Positions 17,555 to 26,305 are shown, counted from the first letter of the stretch. The stretch: DNA of 64,000 bases from Sporolactobacillus sp. THM19-2 (GCF_004153195.1 NZ_SEMC01000004.1:1-64000); one strand, 5' to 3'. Program-made: numbers and translations. Notes: generated by a model from the sequence alone, not told the origin.

Positions 17555-18039
17555 TGTCTGCAACCGTGACATTTGTCGTTCAGTCGGTAACCAGTTTTCT
17601 TGCAACGTGCGGTTTTGGGATCATTTATAATATTCCCCGGAAACCCTTGATTCACGGTGGATTGATCGGTATGATTGCCTGGCTCATTTATTTTTTTGGG
17701 TATCAGTGGAATGGCAATGACTTTGCTGCAACCTTTGCTGCTTCCTTTGTTATTGCCTTACTCAGTCAGGTATTTGCACGGCTGTTTAAAAATCCTGTCA
17801 TCGTCTACAGTGTTTCAGGAATCATTCCTCTCGTTCCCGGAGGGCTGACTTATACAGTGATGAAGCAGGCGGTCGGGGATCAGTATAATCTTGCGCTTCA
17901 TCTCGCCGGGAAAGCATTGATCCTGTCAGGAGCTATTGCTATGGGCCTGATCTTTGCCGAGGTGGTCTATCAGATTTTCAAAAGGAACTATCGAAAAGTC
18001 CAAGCCAGGTCAGACAGAAGTATGACTGTAAGAAAATAG
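17551..18039 (+). CDS. Threonine/serine exporter family, C-terminal half (DUF3815/YjjB-like)
   Basis: 162 residues with four to five membrane helices and the GIIPLVPGGLTYT motif that mirrors PLVPGVPITN of the upstream protein. It is the second half of a split ThrE-type transporter; the two probably form one complex. The ATG at 17551 overlaps the stop of the first gene (ATGATG), which argues for coupled translation. A basic tail follows the last helix. Substrate not determinable from sequence. Confidence 0.85.
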   Translation: MMSATVTFVVQSVTSFLATCGFGIIYNIPRKPLIHGGLIGMIAWLIYFFGYQWNGNDFAATFAASFVIALLSQVFARLFKNPVIVYSVSGIIPLVPGGLTYTVMKQAVGDQYNLALHLAGKALILSGAIAMGLIFAEVVYQIFKRNYRKVQARSDRSMTVRK

Positions 18040-18159
18040 AACCAAATCCCGTAATTTCTGTAAAAAGGGTTGCTGTTTTGTTACTATATAATAAATAGTT
18101 CCTTTATCGCTTGCCCGGTTACTTAAGGAATGCGTAGAGGTCCAGGAGATGAATATATA

Positions 18160-18852
18160 TTGAGGATTGTCTGTTTTGGTGATAGCGTGACGCGTGGGAT
18201 CACCTGTGCCCGCGGAAGATTCAGGATTATCAAAGATAATTATCCGGCACTGCTGCAGCGTTTCCTCGGTGAGGATGATGAAGTGATCAACAAAGGTGTG
18301 TTTAATGATAACTCCGATCTTCTGGTGAAAAGACTGGATAAAGATGTCCTGCAGCTGCATCCGGATCTGGTGCTGATTAATATTGGGGGAAACGACTGCA
18401 ACTTCAGATGGGATCAGGTTGCTCAGTTGCCTGATGAAGAGCACATTCCCATCGTACCCCTTGATCACTATTTATCGAATATCCGAGTGATAGTAGAAAG
18501 AATTGCCTCAGCTGGGGCAGTTCCTGTTATCCTCAGTCTGCTGCCACTTGATCCGGTACGCTATTATCGCTCACTGATGAAGCATTACAGTCACGCCATC
18601 GGTCACTGGATTGGATGGTGCGGAGGGATTGAACACTGGCACGGCATGTATAACCGTGCACTTAAGGATCTGGTAAAGAAGATCAATGTTCCTTGTGTGG
18701 ATATCCGTTCAGCATTCAAATTAAAAGGAAATTTTTCCGATCTGATAAACGAGGATGGACTGCATCCAACCTCTAAAGGTTATCATGCGCTTGCAGAGAT
18801 TATTTTCAGTAATATGCCACATTTGAAACGTGCGGTGCAGGTTCATGCATGA
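18160..18852 (+). CDS. SGNH/GDSL-type hydrolase
   Basis: A 230-residue serine esterase/lipase fold without signal peptide. Block I FGDSVTRG (catalytic Ser) is at the N terminus, block III GGND near residue 79, block V DGLHPTSKG near the C terminus (catalytic Asp and His). The TTG at 18160 is chosen because AGGAG lies 11 bases upstream and it places GDS at the usual distance; ATG 18130 is in frame but has no spacing for a ribosome site. Acts on an unknown ester. Monocistronic, convergent with topB. Confidence 0.83.
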   Translation: MRIVCFGDSVTRGITCARGRFRIIKDNYPALLQRFLGEDDEVINKGVFNDNSDLLVKRLDKDVLQLHPDLVLINIGGNDCNFRWDQVAQLPDEEHIPIVPLDHYLSNIRVIVERIASAGAVPVILSLLPLDPVRYYRSLMKHYSHAIGHWIGWCGGIEHWHGMYNRALKDLVKKINVPCVDIRSAFKLKGNFSDLINEDGLHPTSKGYHALAEIIFSNMPHLKRAVQVHA

Positions 18853-18856
18853 GCAT

Positions 18857-18890
18857 AAAAAAAAGAGAAGCCCGGGCTTCTCTTTTTTTA
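18857..18890. terminator. Bidirectional terminator, SGNH hydrolase/topB side
   Basis: A perfect palindrome AGAGAAGCCCGGGCTTCTCT flanked by A8 and T7. Confidence 0.85.
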
Positions 18891-18937
18891 TACGATAAGA
18901 AAGTACAAAATTTTTACAGGGAAAGGGCTCAGAAAAA

Positions 18938-21043
18938 CTATTCCTGCTCTTTTTTCATTGCGGCTTTTAATGCATCTTCCAGACTGTTACTAAATGATCC
19001 ATTTTTGTTATTTATTTTATTCATCAGTCGCCGTGTTTCACGTTTATTTATTTTTTTTCCGATGTTTTCTGCTTTTTCTACAATACCGCATGTCCGGCAC
19101 TGGAAGTATGCACCTGCTTTGCCTTTGTGGATTTCCATCTTCTTGTGGCAGTGTGGACAACGGTGATTGGATAGCTTTGGATCCATTCTCTTTCGATAAT
19201 GGCATGCCCTGTTGATGCAGATCAGGATGCGGCCGCCGTCCCTTGCTCGGGATTCTTTCATCGGTGATCCGCATTGCGGACATTTTTTTTCAGTCAGATT
19301 CTGTATTTTATACGTATTGTCGCTCGTTCGGACTTCCTGTACGAACTGTTTTGTCTGATTTCTGATCTCTTTCATGAAGTGATCAGGATTTCCTGAGCCT
19401 CTGGCAATGTTCTCCAGTTCACGTTCCCATCTGGCAGTCAGATCCGGGGATTTAAGATCCGGGTTTACCAGTTGGATCAGTTGCTGTCCTTTTGATGTCG
19501 GAGCCAGACGGCCACCCGACTCTCTTCTGATCGATTCAGACTGAATCAGTTTTTCAATGATATCTGCACGTGTTGCCGGCGTCCCAAGCCCGAATTTTTC
19601 CATCTTTGTCAGGAGGTCTGCTTCTGAAAGCCTTGCCGGTGGCTCGGTCATTTTATGATGAATCCGGAGGTCGAGGACAGGCAGTTCGTCCCCCTGCTTT
19701 AACGTATCCGCAGGCTGATTGACTTCATTTCTGTGATTATGGGAAAGCACGGTAAAACCAGGATCTGTTTCCAGAGTCTGATTGATGACGAGTGTTTCTC
19801 CGGAAGAGCTGAGTTCTGCCCGCATCTGCATGTATGTCCGTTCAGGATAAAAAATGGATAGAAAACGTCTGATGATCAGATCATACACATGCACTTCATC
19901 TTCAGATAAATCCTGAATGAAAACCGGTTCTTCAGTTGGAATCAGCGCATGGTGATCGCCAACTTTACGATCATTAAAGACAAAAGAAGCCCGAACGTGC
20001 GTGTTTTTTTTATGAAGAATCGGTCTGACTTCGCCACTATAGGCAGACAAAATAGCTTTTAGCCGCTCGCGCATTGTAGGCTCAATGTCTTTAGTCAGAT
20101 AACGGGAATCTGTCCGCGGATAGGTCACAATTTTATATCGTTCATAAAGAACCTGAAGGATATTCAGTGTTTTTCGGGCCGAATAACCAAATTTTCTGTT
20201 TGCATCGCGCTGTAATTCGGTTAAATCGTAGAGAAGAGGCTGGCGTTCTGTTTTCTTCTTTGTCATGACATGCCGAACAGTGGCTTTCTTTCCGCTCAGT
20301 TTCTGAATGATTTTATTTGCCCGATCCTGATTCAGGATCCTCGTCTGACTGCCGTTCTGCCATGTCGCGGTAAAGCTTCCGACTGCTGCACTTATGGTCC
20401 AGAAGGGCTGTGGATGGAAGGCTTTAATTTTCTTCTCCTGATGAATAATCATGGAAAGAGTGGGAGTCTGAACCCGACCGGCAGACAGTGAATCATTGTA
20501 TTTCGTCGTCAGAGCACGAGAAATATTCAGTCCGATCAGCCAGTCTGCTTCCGAACGGCAAACGGCCGACTTATAAAGGTTATTGTATGCCTCTGCCGGT
20601 TTCAGATTACGAAACCCTTCATGAATGGCTTTATCCGTCTGTGACGAAATCCACAGTCGTCTGACAGGCTTACGCCAGTGGATTTTTTCAATGATCCATC
20701 GGGCAACAAGTTCGCCTTCACGCCCTGCATCGGTCGCAATCACCAGATCCTTCAGATCGGCTCTTCCTGAAAGCTTTTTTATAGCATGGAACTGGGCACT
20801 CGTTTGCCTGATGGGCTTTGTTTCCATTTTTTTCGGTATAACAGGCAGGTCTTCCAGACGCCATGTTTTATATCTTATATCGTACTCCTCCGGCATTTTC
20901 AGCTCAATCAGGTGGCCGAGTGCCCAGGTCACGAGGTAACGGTCACCTTCAATGAAATGCTTATTGACACGCTGACATTTGAGCACGCGGGCCATATCAC
21001 GCGCGACACTCGGTTTTTCAGCCAGGATGAGTGTTTTCAACAT
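18938..21043 (-). CDS. topB: DNA topoisomerase III TopB
   Basis: Type IA topoisomerase, 701 residues, which relaxes and decatenates DNA. TOPRIM domain at the N terminus (LILAEKPSVARD, ATDAGREGELVARWI), active-site tyrosine in VTYPRTDSRYL around residue 310, and two C-terminal zinc ribbons (CPQCGSPMKE...CINRACHY and CPHCHKKMEI...CRTCG). The ending KAAMKKEQE is lysine-rich. ATG 21043 is preceded by AAAGGA. Compared with a TopA, the shorter C-terminal part and the TopB-type N terminus support the assignment. Confidence 0.93.
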   Translation of the reverse strand: MLKTLILAEKPSVARDMARVLKCQRVNKHFIEGDRYLVTWALGHLIELKMPEEYDIRYKTWRLEDLPVIPKKMETKPIRQTSAQFHAIKKLSGRADLKDLVIATDAGREGELVARWIIEKIHWRKPVRRLWISSQTDKAIHEGFRNLKPAEAYNNLYKSAVCRSEADWLIGLNISRALTTKYNDSLSAGRVQTPTLSMIIHQEKKIKAFHPQPFWTISAAVGSFTATWQNGSQTRILNQDRANKIIQKLSGKKATVRHVMTKKKTERQPLLYDLTELQRDANRKFGYSARKTLNILQVLYERYKIVTYPRTDSRYLTKDIEPTMRERLKAILSAYSGEVRPILHKKNTHVRASFVFNDRKVGDHHALIPTEEPVFIQDLSEDEVHVYDLIIRRFLSIFYPERTYMQMRAELSSSGETLVINQTLETDPGFTVLSHNHRNEVNQPADTLKQGDELPVLDLRIHHKMTEPPARLSEADLLTKMEKFGLGTPATRADIIEKLIQSESIRRESGGRLAPTSKGQQLIQLVNPDLKSPDLTARWERELENIARGSGNPDHFMKEIRNQTKQFVQEVRTSDNTYKIQNLTEKKCPQCGSPMKESRARDGGRILICINRACHYRKRMDPKLSNHRCPHCHKKMEIHKGKAGAYFQCRTCGIVEKAENIGKKINKRETRRLMNKINNKNGSFSNSLEDALKAAMKKEQE

Positions 21044-21126
21044 ATTTTACAGTCCTTTCTGTTTCGTAGGAGATCCTCTCCATTATATCGGACTGGTGAG
21101 AAAGTTTCAGCCGGGAGAAATCTAAA

Positions 21127-21166
21127 GGTCAAAAAAGATCAAATATAACATTGACCTTATTTGACC
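21127..21166. promoter_or_regulatory. Two CtsR-type operators
   Basis: Plus strand: GGTCAAA-AAA-GATCAAA (21127-21143). Minus strand: GGTCAAA-TAA-GGTCAAT (21166-21150). Both follow the CtsR heptamer direct repeat with 3-base spacing; the second covers the -35 of the hsp20 promoter. Confidence 0.75.
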
Positions 21167-21179
21167 AATGGGCTATAAT
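21151..21179 (+). promoter_or_regulatory. SigA promoter of hsp20
   Basis: TTGACC (21151-21156), 17 bases, perfect TATAAT (21174-21179). Overlapped by a CtsR-type operator. Confidence 0.85.
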
Positions 21180-21272
21180 AAGAATGTAAAGAGATGGATG
21201 ATAAAGAGGTTAAAAGATAGGGCTATGAAAAATGAATCATATGACCTATCGACATTCAAGGAGGAATGTATG

Positions 21273-21707
21273 ATGGCAAATCTGTATCCAACAAAAAGAA
21301 ATCATGATGGGTTCTTTGATTTCCTGCCTTCCTGGTTTGACGAATGGGGACGTAATTTTATGAGAACACCGGGTATTCAGTCTTTTGCGGCCGATGTTGC
21401 GGAGAAGAAGGATGAATACAGTGTAAAAGTCGATCTGCCGGGGTTCAGTAAAGACAATATTCATCTTGATTTCGATCAGGGTGTACTGACCATTGAGGCG
21501 TCGCGTACCCGTGAATCGAACGAAAAAGCAGAGGATGGAAGCTTTATCCGTCAGGAACGTTCTTCCGGCTCATATGCCCGGAAATTCGCTCTGGATAATG
21601 TTGACGATGAAAAAATTAAAGCCTCTTTTAAGGATGGGGTTCTCACTGTCATACTTCCTAAAAGGGAAGTATCTGGCAGGAAAAATAAACAGATCTCCAT
21701 TGATTAA
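21273..21707 (+). CDS. Small heat-shock protein, Hsp20/alpha-crystallin family
   Basis: A 144-residue ATP-independent chaperone. The alpha-crystallin domain runs from about residue 35 (FAADVAEKKDEYSVKVDLPG) to the C-terminal I-x-I-like tail QISID, with the family's GVLTVILPK signature. The N terminus is Phe/Trp-rich (FFDFLPSWFDEW), as expected for the substrate-binding arm. ATG 21273 (or 21270) follows a perfect AAGGAGG; the longer reading upstream covers the promoter and leader. Two CtsR-type operators suggest class III heat-shock control. Own terminator follows. Confidence 0.93.
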   Translation: MANLYPTKRNHDGFFDFLPSWFDEWGRNFMRTPGIQSFAADVAEKKDEYSVKVDLPGFSKDNIHLDFDQGVLTIEASRTRESNEKAEDGSFIRQERSSGSYARKFALDNVDDEKIKASFKDGVLTVILPKREVSGRKNKQISID

Positions 21708-21721
21708 GCTTAAATTTAAAA

Positions 21722-21757
21722 AAAGGGAAAAATCCATTTGGATTTTTCCCTTTTTTT
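21722..21757 (+). terminator. hsp20 terminator
   Basis: GGGAAAAATCC ATTTG GATTTTTCCC followed by TTTTTTT. Confidence 0.9.
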
Positions 21758-21758
21758 A

Positions 21759-21787
21759 TTTACTAAAATGAAATTAGATTATATAAT
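21759..21787 (+). promoter_or_regulatory. SigA promoter of the bmrCD-like leader
   Basis: TTTACT (21759-21764), 17 bases, perfect TATAAT (21782-21787), directly after the hsp20 terminator. Confidence 0.75.
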
Positions 21788-21813
21788 GAGAGCATTGATT
21801 TGTTGGAGGAGTG

Positions 21814-21915
21814 ATGAGTGTCATGAAAATTCAGATAAACGTGGGTACAGGTGCCCATAGAATGAAGATATTTGGTGATAAGCTGACACTCATCTCTTTT
21901 CCACTGCCCGGATAA
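21814..21915 (+). CDS. 33-residue leader peptide upstream of the ABC exporter
   Basis: A short frame with GGAGGA at 21805-21810 and ATG at 21814 (GTG 21811 also in frame), starting MSVMKIQINVGTG and ending ISFPLPG at TAA 21913-21915. It lies between a strong promoter and an intrinsic terminator that precedes the exporter genes. In B. subtilis the bmrCD exporter is preceded by bmrB, a leader peptide that controls it by ribosome-mediated attenuation; this frame has the same place, but I see no sequence similarity to claim. Its start codon lies inside one arm of an 11-base inverted repeat whose other arm is in codons 24-27. Confidence 0.65.
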   Translation: MSVMKIQINVGTGAHRMKIFGDKLTLISFPLPG

Positions 21916-21961
21916 CAGATAAACGTAACTGTAGCTGTATTTGTCAGATACTGTTTATTTC

Positions 21962-22002
21962 CCGCAGAAGAAGAGGGTTAGTTCTTCTCCTGCGGTTTTT
22001 TT
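21962..22002 (+). terminator. Attenuator terminator before the ABC exporter
   Basis: 13-base stem with one mismatch, loop GGGTTAG region, T7. It lies 42 bases before the exporter start, inside the operon leader. Confidence 0.85.
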
Positions 22003-22043
22003 GTGTGTAAATGTTTAAAGGGCGTTTCAGGAGGGGTGTTGCA

Positions 22044-23807
22044 TTGCGAATATTTATTGATTTATGGTGGTTTTTTAAACAGGAAAAATATAAATATCTG
22101 TTTGGAATCCTGTTCCTCATGGCTTCCAGTTTCCTGTCCCTGATCCCGCCATATGTCGTCGGAATCGTTGTTGACGATATGAAAAACGGAAGTCTGACTC
22201 CGATCATACTTGTAAAGTGGATCCTTTTTCTGGTCCTTGTCGGGGTTGTTTATTATTTCACAGGCTATATCTGGAGGCAGCTGATCTTTGGTTCATCCAT
22301 CATTCTGGCTAACCAGCTGCGTAATGATCTGTATAAACATTTCACCAGATTATCTCCAAACTTTTATCAGAAAAGGAGAATTGGTGACCTGATGGCACAC
22401 GCGACAAATGATATTAATGCCGTGCAGGGTGCCGCAGGAGAAGGAATTCTGACCCTTGTCGATTCACTGACTATGGGAGCCATGGTGATTGTTACCATGT
22501 CCGTACTGATCAGCTGGAAACTGACGATCATCGCTTTATTGCCCATGCCGGTCATGGTTGTCCTGACCATGTATTATGGTTCACAGCTACATAAACGGTT
22601 CGGGTCTGCACAGGAGGCTTTCTCAGGCCTGAATGACAAAGTGCAGGAAAATGTATCGGGAGTTCGCGTAATCAAAGCATTCGGTGAAGAAAAAGCACAA
22701 ATCAAAATGTTTCGTAAAGCATCCAAAGATGTGGTGAATAAAAATCTGGCTGTTGCCAGAATTGACTCGCTGTTTGATCCGACAATTACATTCATTGTGG
22801 CACTGTGCTTTTTTCTCGCGCTGGCATTTGGATCCGGGTTCGTGATTAACGGTACACTGACCATAGGTCTGTTAACCAGTTTTACACTCTATCTTGGTCG
22901 GATGGTCTGGCCCATGCTTGCTTTTGGGTTTCTCTTTAATGTTGTCGAGCGTGGAAGTGCATCTTACGACCGGATCAGGCGCCTGCTTGCGGTCAAACCG
23001 GAAATAACGGATATTGAAGGGGCTTCAGCCGTTGTCCCAACCGGTGATATCCGATATGACATTCAGTCGTTCCGATATCCCGGAAACGATCGTCCCGCAT
23101 TAAACCGGATAAAGTTCTCCCTGAAGCAGGGGGAGACGCTGGGCATCGTGGGTAAAACCGGTGCAGGGAAAACAACGATGCTCCGTTTACTGCTGCGGGA
23201 ATTCGATCTGCAGAATGGCAGTATTGAAATTGGCGGCGTACCCATCCGAAATGTGACACTTAATGCATTAAGAAGTGCAATCGGTTATGTCCCTCAGGAT
23301 CATATCCTGTTTTCAGCGACTATTGCTGAGAACATCGCTTTTGCCAGGCCGGAGGCAACACAAGCCGAAGTCGAACATGCGGCAAAATTAGCCAATATTC
23401 ATGATGATATTCTGAATTTTCCCGATGGCTATAAAACGGTGGTCGGTGAACGTGGCGTCACTCTGTCCGGGGGGCAGAAACAACGCGTCTCCATTGCCCG
23501 TGCACTCCTCGCAGATCCGGAAATTCTGATTTTTGATGATTCATTATCCGCTGTCGATGCACGAACGGAAGTAGCTATTCTACAGGCACTGAAAAAAGAA
23601 CGTAAAAACAAGACCACATTGATATCTGCTCACCGGCTCAGTGCAGTGGAACATGCGGATCTGATTATTGTCTTAAGTGAGGGGTCTATCACTGAACACG
23701 GTAATCATGAGGAATTGTTAGAACAGGGCGGCTGGTATGCAGAAATGTATGCTCACCAGCAGCTTGAATCACAGGTAACAGAAGGGGGGAAATCAGATGA
23801 GAGCTGA
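22044..23807 (+). CDS. bmrC: ABC exporter subunit, BmrC/YheI-like
   Basis: First half of a heterodimeric type IV ABC exporter: a six-helix membrane domain (residues 1-310) and a nucleotide-binding domain with Walker A GKTGAGKTTML, signature LSGGQKQR and Walker B ILIFDDSLSAVD. The catalytic Glu after Walker B is Asp, which marks a degenerate ATP site. TTG 22044 is chosen because AGGAGGGG lies 7 bases upstream; ATG 22011 is the alternative. It overlaps the second subunit by 11 bases. Multidrug export is known for BmrCD; here the substrate is inferred only by family. Confidence 0.88.
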   Translation: MRIFIDLWWFFKQEKYKYLFGILFLMASSFLSLIPPYVVGIVVDDMKNGSLTPIILVKWILFLVLVGVVYYFTGYIWRQLIFGSSIILANQLRNDLYKHFTRLSPNFYQKRRIGDLMAHATNDINAVQGAAGEGILTLVDSLTMGAMVIVTMSVLISWKLTIIALLPMPVMVVLTMYYGSQLHKRFGSAQEAFSGLNDKVQENVSGVRVIKAFGEEKAQIKMFRKASKDVVNKNLAVARIDSLFDPTITFIVALCFFLALAFGSGFVINGTLTIGLLTSFTLYLGRMVWPMLAFGFLFNVVERGSASYDRIRRLLAVKPEITDIEGASAVVPTGDIRYDIQSFRYPGNDRPALNRIKFSLKQGETLGIVGKTGAGKTTMLRLLLREFDLQNGSIEIGGVPIRNVTLNALRSAIGYVPQDHILFSATIAENIAFARPEATQAEVEHAAKLANIHDDILNFPDGYKTVVGERGVTLSGGQKQRVSIARALLADPEILIFDDSLSAVDARTEVAILQALKKERKNKTTLISAHRLSAVEHADLIIVLSEGSITEHGNHEELLEQGGWYAEMYAHQQLESQVTEGGKSDES

Positions 23808-25593
23808 GCTCGTCCGGCAACAGAAGCATCGGGCAGATAAACATGTGATGAGGCGCCTGATTGCGTATCTTATGGATTTTAAAAAAAGTCTGGCACTAGC
23901 ATTCGGGATGCTGCTCATCGCTACTGCAGCCGATGTTTTTGGCCCGATTATCATGAAAATATTTATTGATGATTATTTGACGCCGCGCCACTTTCCCTGG
24001 GGACCACTCACGCTTCTCGCGGCAGGATTTATTGGATTATATGCCATTTCCGCCCTGTTTAACTATTTTCAGCTTCTCTCTTTTCAGAAGATTGCACTGA
24101 ATGTAATTCAAAAAATGCGAGTAGACGTTTTCAGTAAAGTTCAGTATCTAGGGCTGACCTTCTTTGATCAGACTCCAGGCGGAAGTCTTGTCTCACGAAT
24201 CACTAATGATACGGAAGCGATCAAGGAGCTTTATGTCAGTGTGCTCTCCGCATTCATCAGCAGCGGGATCATGATCATCGGTATTTTTGTCGGGATGTTT
24301 ATCCTCGATGTACGGCTGGCACTCATCTGCCTGATCTTAATGCCGTTCCTGACAGGACTCACATGGATATATGGGAAACTGAGTTCGAAAGTCTATCGAA
24401 CGACTCGCGTCAAGCTCAGCCAACTGAATGCAAAACTTAATGAATCCCTCCAGGGTATGACCATGATTCAGGCGATGCGTCAGGAGAGAAGACTGCGCCG
24501 GGAATTTGGAAAGATTAACGCCGACCATAAATCAGCCATGCTGAAAAGTGTTCGCCTGAATGCTTTGATGCTTCGCTCCGCCGTGTATTCCGTTTATCTG
24601 ATCGGACTGATGATGATCCTCAGTTTCTTTGGCATTCAGTCATTTGACCATGTTGTTCAAATTGGCGTTTTATATGCCTTTATAAATTATCTTGATCGAT
24701 TCTTTGATCCCGTCAATACGATCATGCAGCAGTTAAACATTTTCCAGCAGGCACTTGTTTCGGCTGAACGTGTTTTTGGGCTGCTTGATGATGACCGAAT
24801 GGCTCCGGTACAAATAGGAACCGAATCTCCTTCGATCAGAGAGGGTAAAGTAGAATTTCGACATGTCACGTTCTCTTATGATGGTACAACGGACATATTG
24901 AAAAATATTACTTTTACAGCGAATCCTGGTGAAACGGTTGCGCTGGTCGGACATACCGGGAGCGGGAAAAGCTCCATCATCAATCTGTTGATGCGCTTTT
25001 ATCCTGTCATACATGGTGATATATATATCGATGGAAAGCCATTACCCACTTTTTCGGACAATGAACTGCGCAACAGGATTGGTCTGGTTCTTCAGGATTC
25101 GTTCATGTTCGTGGGTGATGTTGCCGACAACATCAGGCTCAGTCATCAGGTTTCTGATGATGCAGTGAAAAAGGCAGCAGAATTCGTTCAGGCGGATCAG
25201 TTTATTGAAAAACTCCCGGACAAATATCATGAAGTAATCGGAGAAAGAGGAGCGACATTCTCAAGCGGACAACGACAGCTGCTCTCCTTTGCCCGGACAA
25301 TGGCCCTCAATCCGAAGATCCTGGTGCTTGACGAAGCAACTGCGAGTGTGGATACAGAAACGGAAGAAGCGATTCAATCTGCTCTGGAAAAAATGCGCAG
25401 AGGGAGAACAACAATTGCGATTGCACACCGCCTTTCCACTATTCAGGACGCGGATCAGATTCTTGTCCTTCACCAGGGTGAAATTGTGGAGCGGGGGACT
25501 CACCAGTCTTTATTGAAGGAGAAAGGGCTCTATTATAAGATGTATCAGTTACAGCACGGTCGGATGGCAAAGGGGACTTCGCTGATGCAATGA
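23797..25593 (+). CDS. bmrD: ABC exporter subunit, BmrD/YheH-like
   Basis: Second half of the heterodimer, 598 residues: membrane domain with six helices, then Walker A GHTGSGKSSIIN, signature FSSGQRQL (degenerate against LSGGQ) and Walker B ILVLDEATASVD with the catalytic Glu. The combination of a bad signature here and an Asp in the partner leaves one consensus and one degenerate site, the arrangement of BmrCD/TM287-288-type exporters. ATG 23797 has AGAAGGGGGG upstream. The operon ends at the terminator near 25627. Confidence 0.9.
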   Translation: MRAELVRQQKHRADKHVMRRLIAYLMDFKKSLALAFGMLLIATAADVFGPIIMKIFIDDYLTPRHFPWGPLTLLAAGFIGLYAISALFNYFQLLSFQKIALNVIQKMRVDVFSKVQYLGLTFFDQTPGGSLVSRITNDTEAIKELYVSVLSAFISSGIMIIGIFVGMFILDVRLALICLILMPFLTGLTWIYGKLSSKVYRTTRVKLSQLNAKLNESLQGMTMIQAMRQERRLRREFGKINADHKSAMLKSVRLNALMLRSAVYSVYLIGLMMILSFFGIQSFDHVVQIGVLYAFINYLDRFFDPVNTIMQQLNIFQQALVSAERVFGLLDDDRMAPVQIGTESPSIREGKVEFRHVTFSYDGTTDILKNITFTANPGETVALVGHTGSGKSSIINLLMRFYPVIHGDIYIDGKPLPTFSDNELRNRIGLVLQDSFMFVGDVADNIRLSHQVSDDAVKKAAEFVQADQFIEKLPDKYHEVIGERGATFSSGQRQLLSFARTMALNPKILVLDEATASVDTETEEAIQSALEKMRRGRTTIAIAHRLSTIQDADQILVLHQGEIVERGTHQSLLKEKGLYYKMYQLQHGRMAKGTSLMQ

Positions 25594-25626
25594 TTCAAAT
25601 TCTGCGCATCAGGGTTGTTCACCAGA

Positions 25627-25664
25627 AAGAGGCTTTCCCAAACAAACAGGAAAGCCTCTTTTTA
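25627..25664 (+). terminator. Terminator of the ABC exporter operon
   Basis: AAGAGGCTTTCC, loop CAAACAAACA, GGAAAGCCTCTTTTT. Confidence 0.88.
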
Positions 25665-25853
25665 TGCGATAAAACCTGTAACATTCTATGGACGATGGTG
25701 TACGTGCAACTGAGGATCAGCCAACAGAGGTCCGGCTTTTGCAGGCTTTTCTTCAACATACCGGCATTTTTTACCTTCTCTCAACATCAGGAATGACCTA
25801 TAATAAAAAGGAAATAGTGCGCAGAGAAAATGAGCAAGGAGTGATTGTTAACG

Positions 25854-26168
25854 ATGACAAAACAGATTGTTTCGATCAAAGTTCCCATGAAATCCATGAG
25901 TGCTCTCACCCTGAGGCATGCACTTCGCCTGTATGAGATTATCAGGAAAAGTGAATGTACCGCGTATTTTTCATCAGGAGATAAAACTATTTCTATAAAT
26001 GATTTACCCAAAACTATTCGTGATTTATCGATGATTAAAAGTAAAGAAATTCTTCTCGTCATTGAAGGAGAAAATGCCGATCTTTTATATCAGAAGATCA
26101 AGGGTTCCATTAAAATATCTGAAGAAAATGCAAGAGAAAATCCGGGACTGTACCGACAGGAAAAATGA
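25854..26168 (+). CDS. HPr-fold protein lacking the phosphorylated histidine
   Basis: 104 residues. The pattern of strands and helices and the segment LRLYEIIRKSECTAYFSSGD...INDLPKTIRDL...KSKEILLVIEGENAD follow HPr (LVQTASKYDADV...NLKSIMGVMSL...ITISASG). In that alignment the active histidine (His15 of HPr) is Leu and Arg17 is Leu, and the Ser46 position is Asp, so neither PTS transfer nor HprK phosphorylation is likely. Function unknown; perhaps a regulatory binding domain. ATG 25854 is 12 bases after AAGGAG; TTG 25845 is an alternative. A TATAAT lies at about 25798. Monocistronic. Confidence 0.6.
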   Translation: MTKQIVSIKVPMKSMSALTLRHALRLYEIIRKSECTAYFSSGDKTISINDLPKTIRDLSMIKSKEILLVIEGENADLLYQKIKGSIKISEENARENPGLYRQEK

Positions 26169-26178
26169 CATGAAACAG

Positions 26179-26219
26179 AAAGGAAAGCGGGGATGAACGC
26201 ATTGTCCCGCTTTCCTTTG
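26179..26219 (+). terminator. Terminator after the HPr-like gene
   Basis: AAAGGAAAGCGGG and CCCGCTTTCCTTT form a 13-base stem, followed by GCTTATATTTTT. Confidence 0.8.
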
Positions 26220-26270
26220 CTTATATTTTTAAAAAAGTATGAATTTTTTCCAGGAATGTCATCAGAAAAC

Positions 26271-26303
26271 AAGGACTCGGATACTCCCGGTCGGTCCTTT
26301 TTT
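26271..26303. terminator. Second terminator, mscS side
   Basis: GGAC-TCGG and CCGGTCGGTCC with T6 on the plus strand; on the minus strand the run is TTGTTTT. Probably serves mscS. Confidence 0.55.
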
Positions 26304-26305
26304 CT

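Larger units (their letters stand above)
21813..22002 (+). promoter_or_regulatory. Attenuator of the bmrCD-like operon
   Basis: GATGAGTGTCA (21813-21823) and TGACACTCATC (21884-21894) form a perfect 11-base stem enclosing the leader frame. The direct repeat CAGATAAACGT occurs at 21832 and 21917; GTTTAT at 21953 can pair with ATAAAC. The terminator is CCGCAGAAGAAGA (21962-21974) with TCTTCTCCTGCGG (21983-21995) and seven T. Stalled translation of the leader could favour an alternative fold and read-through. Confidence 0.7.
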
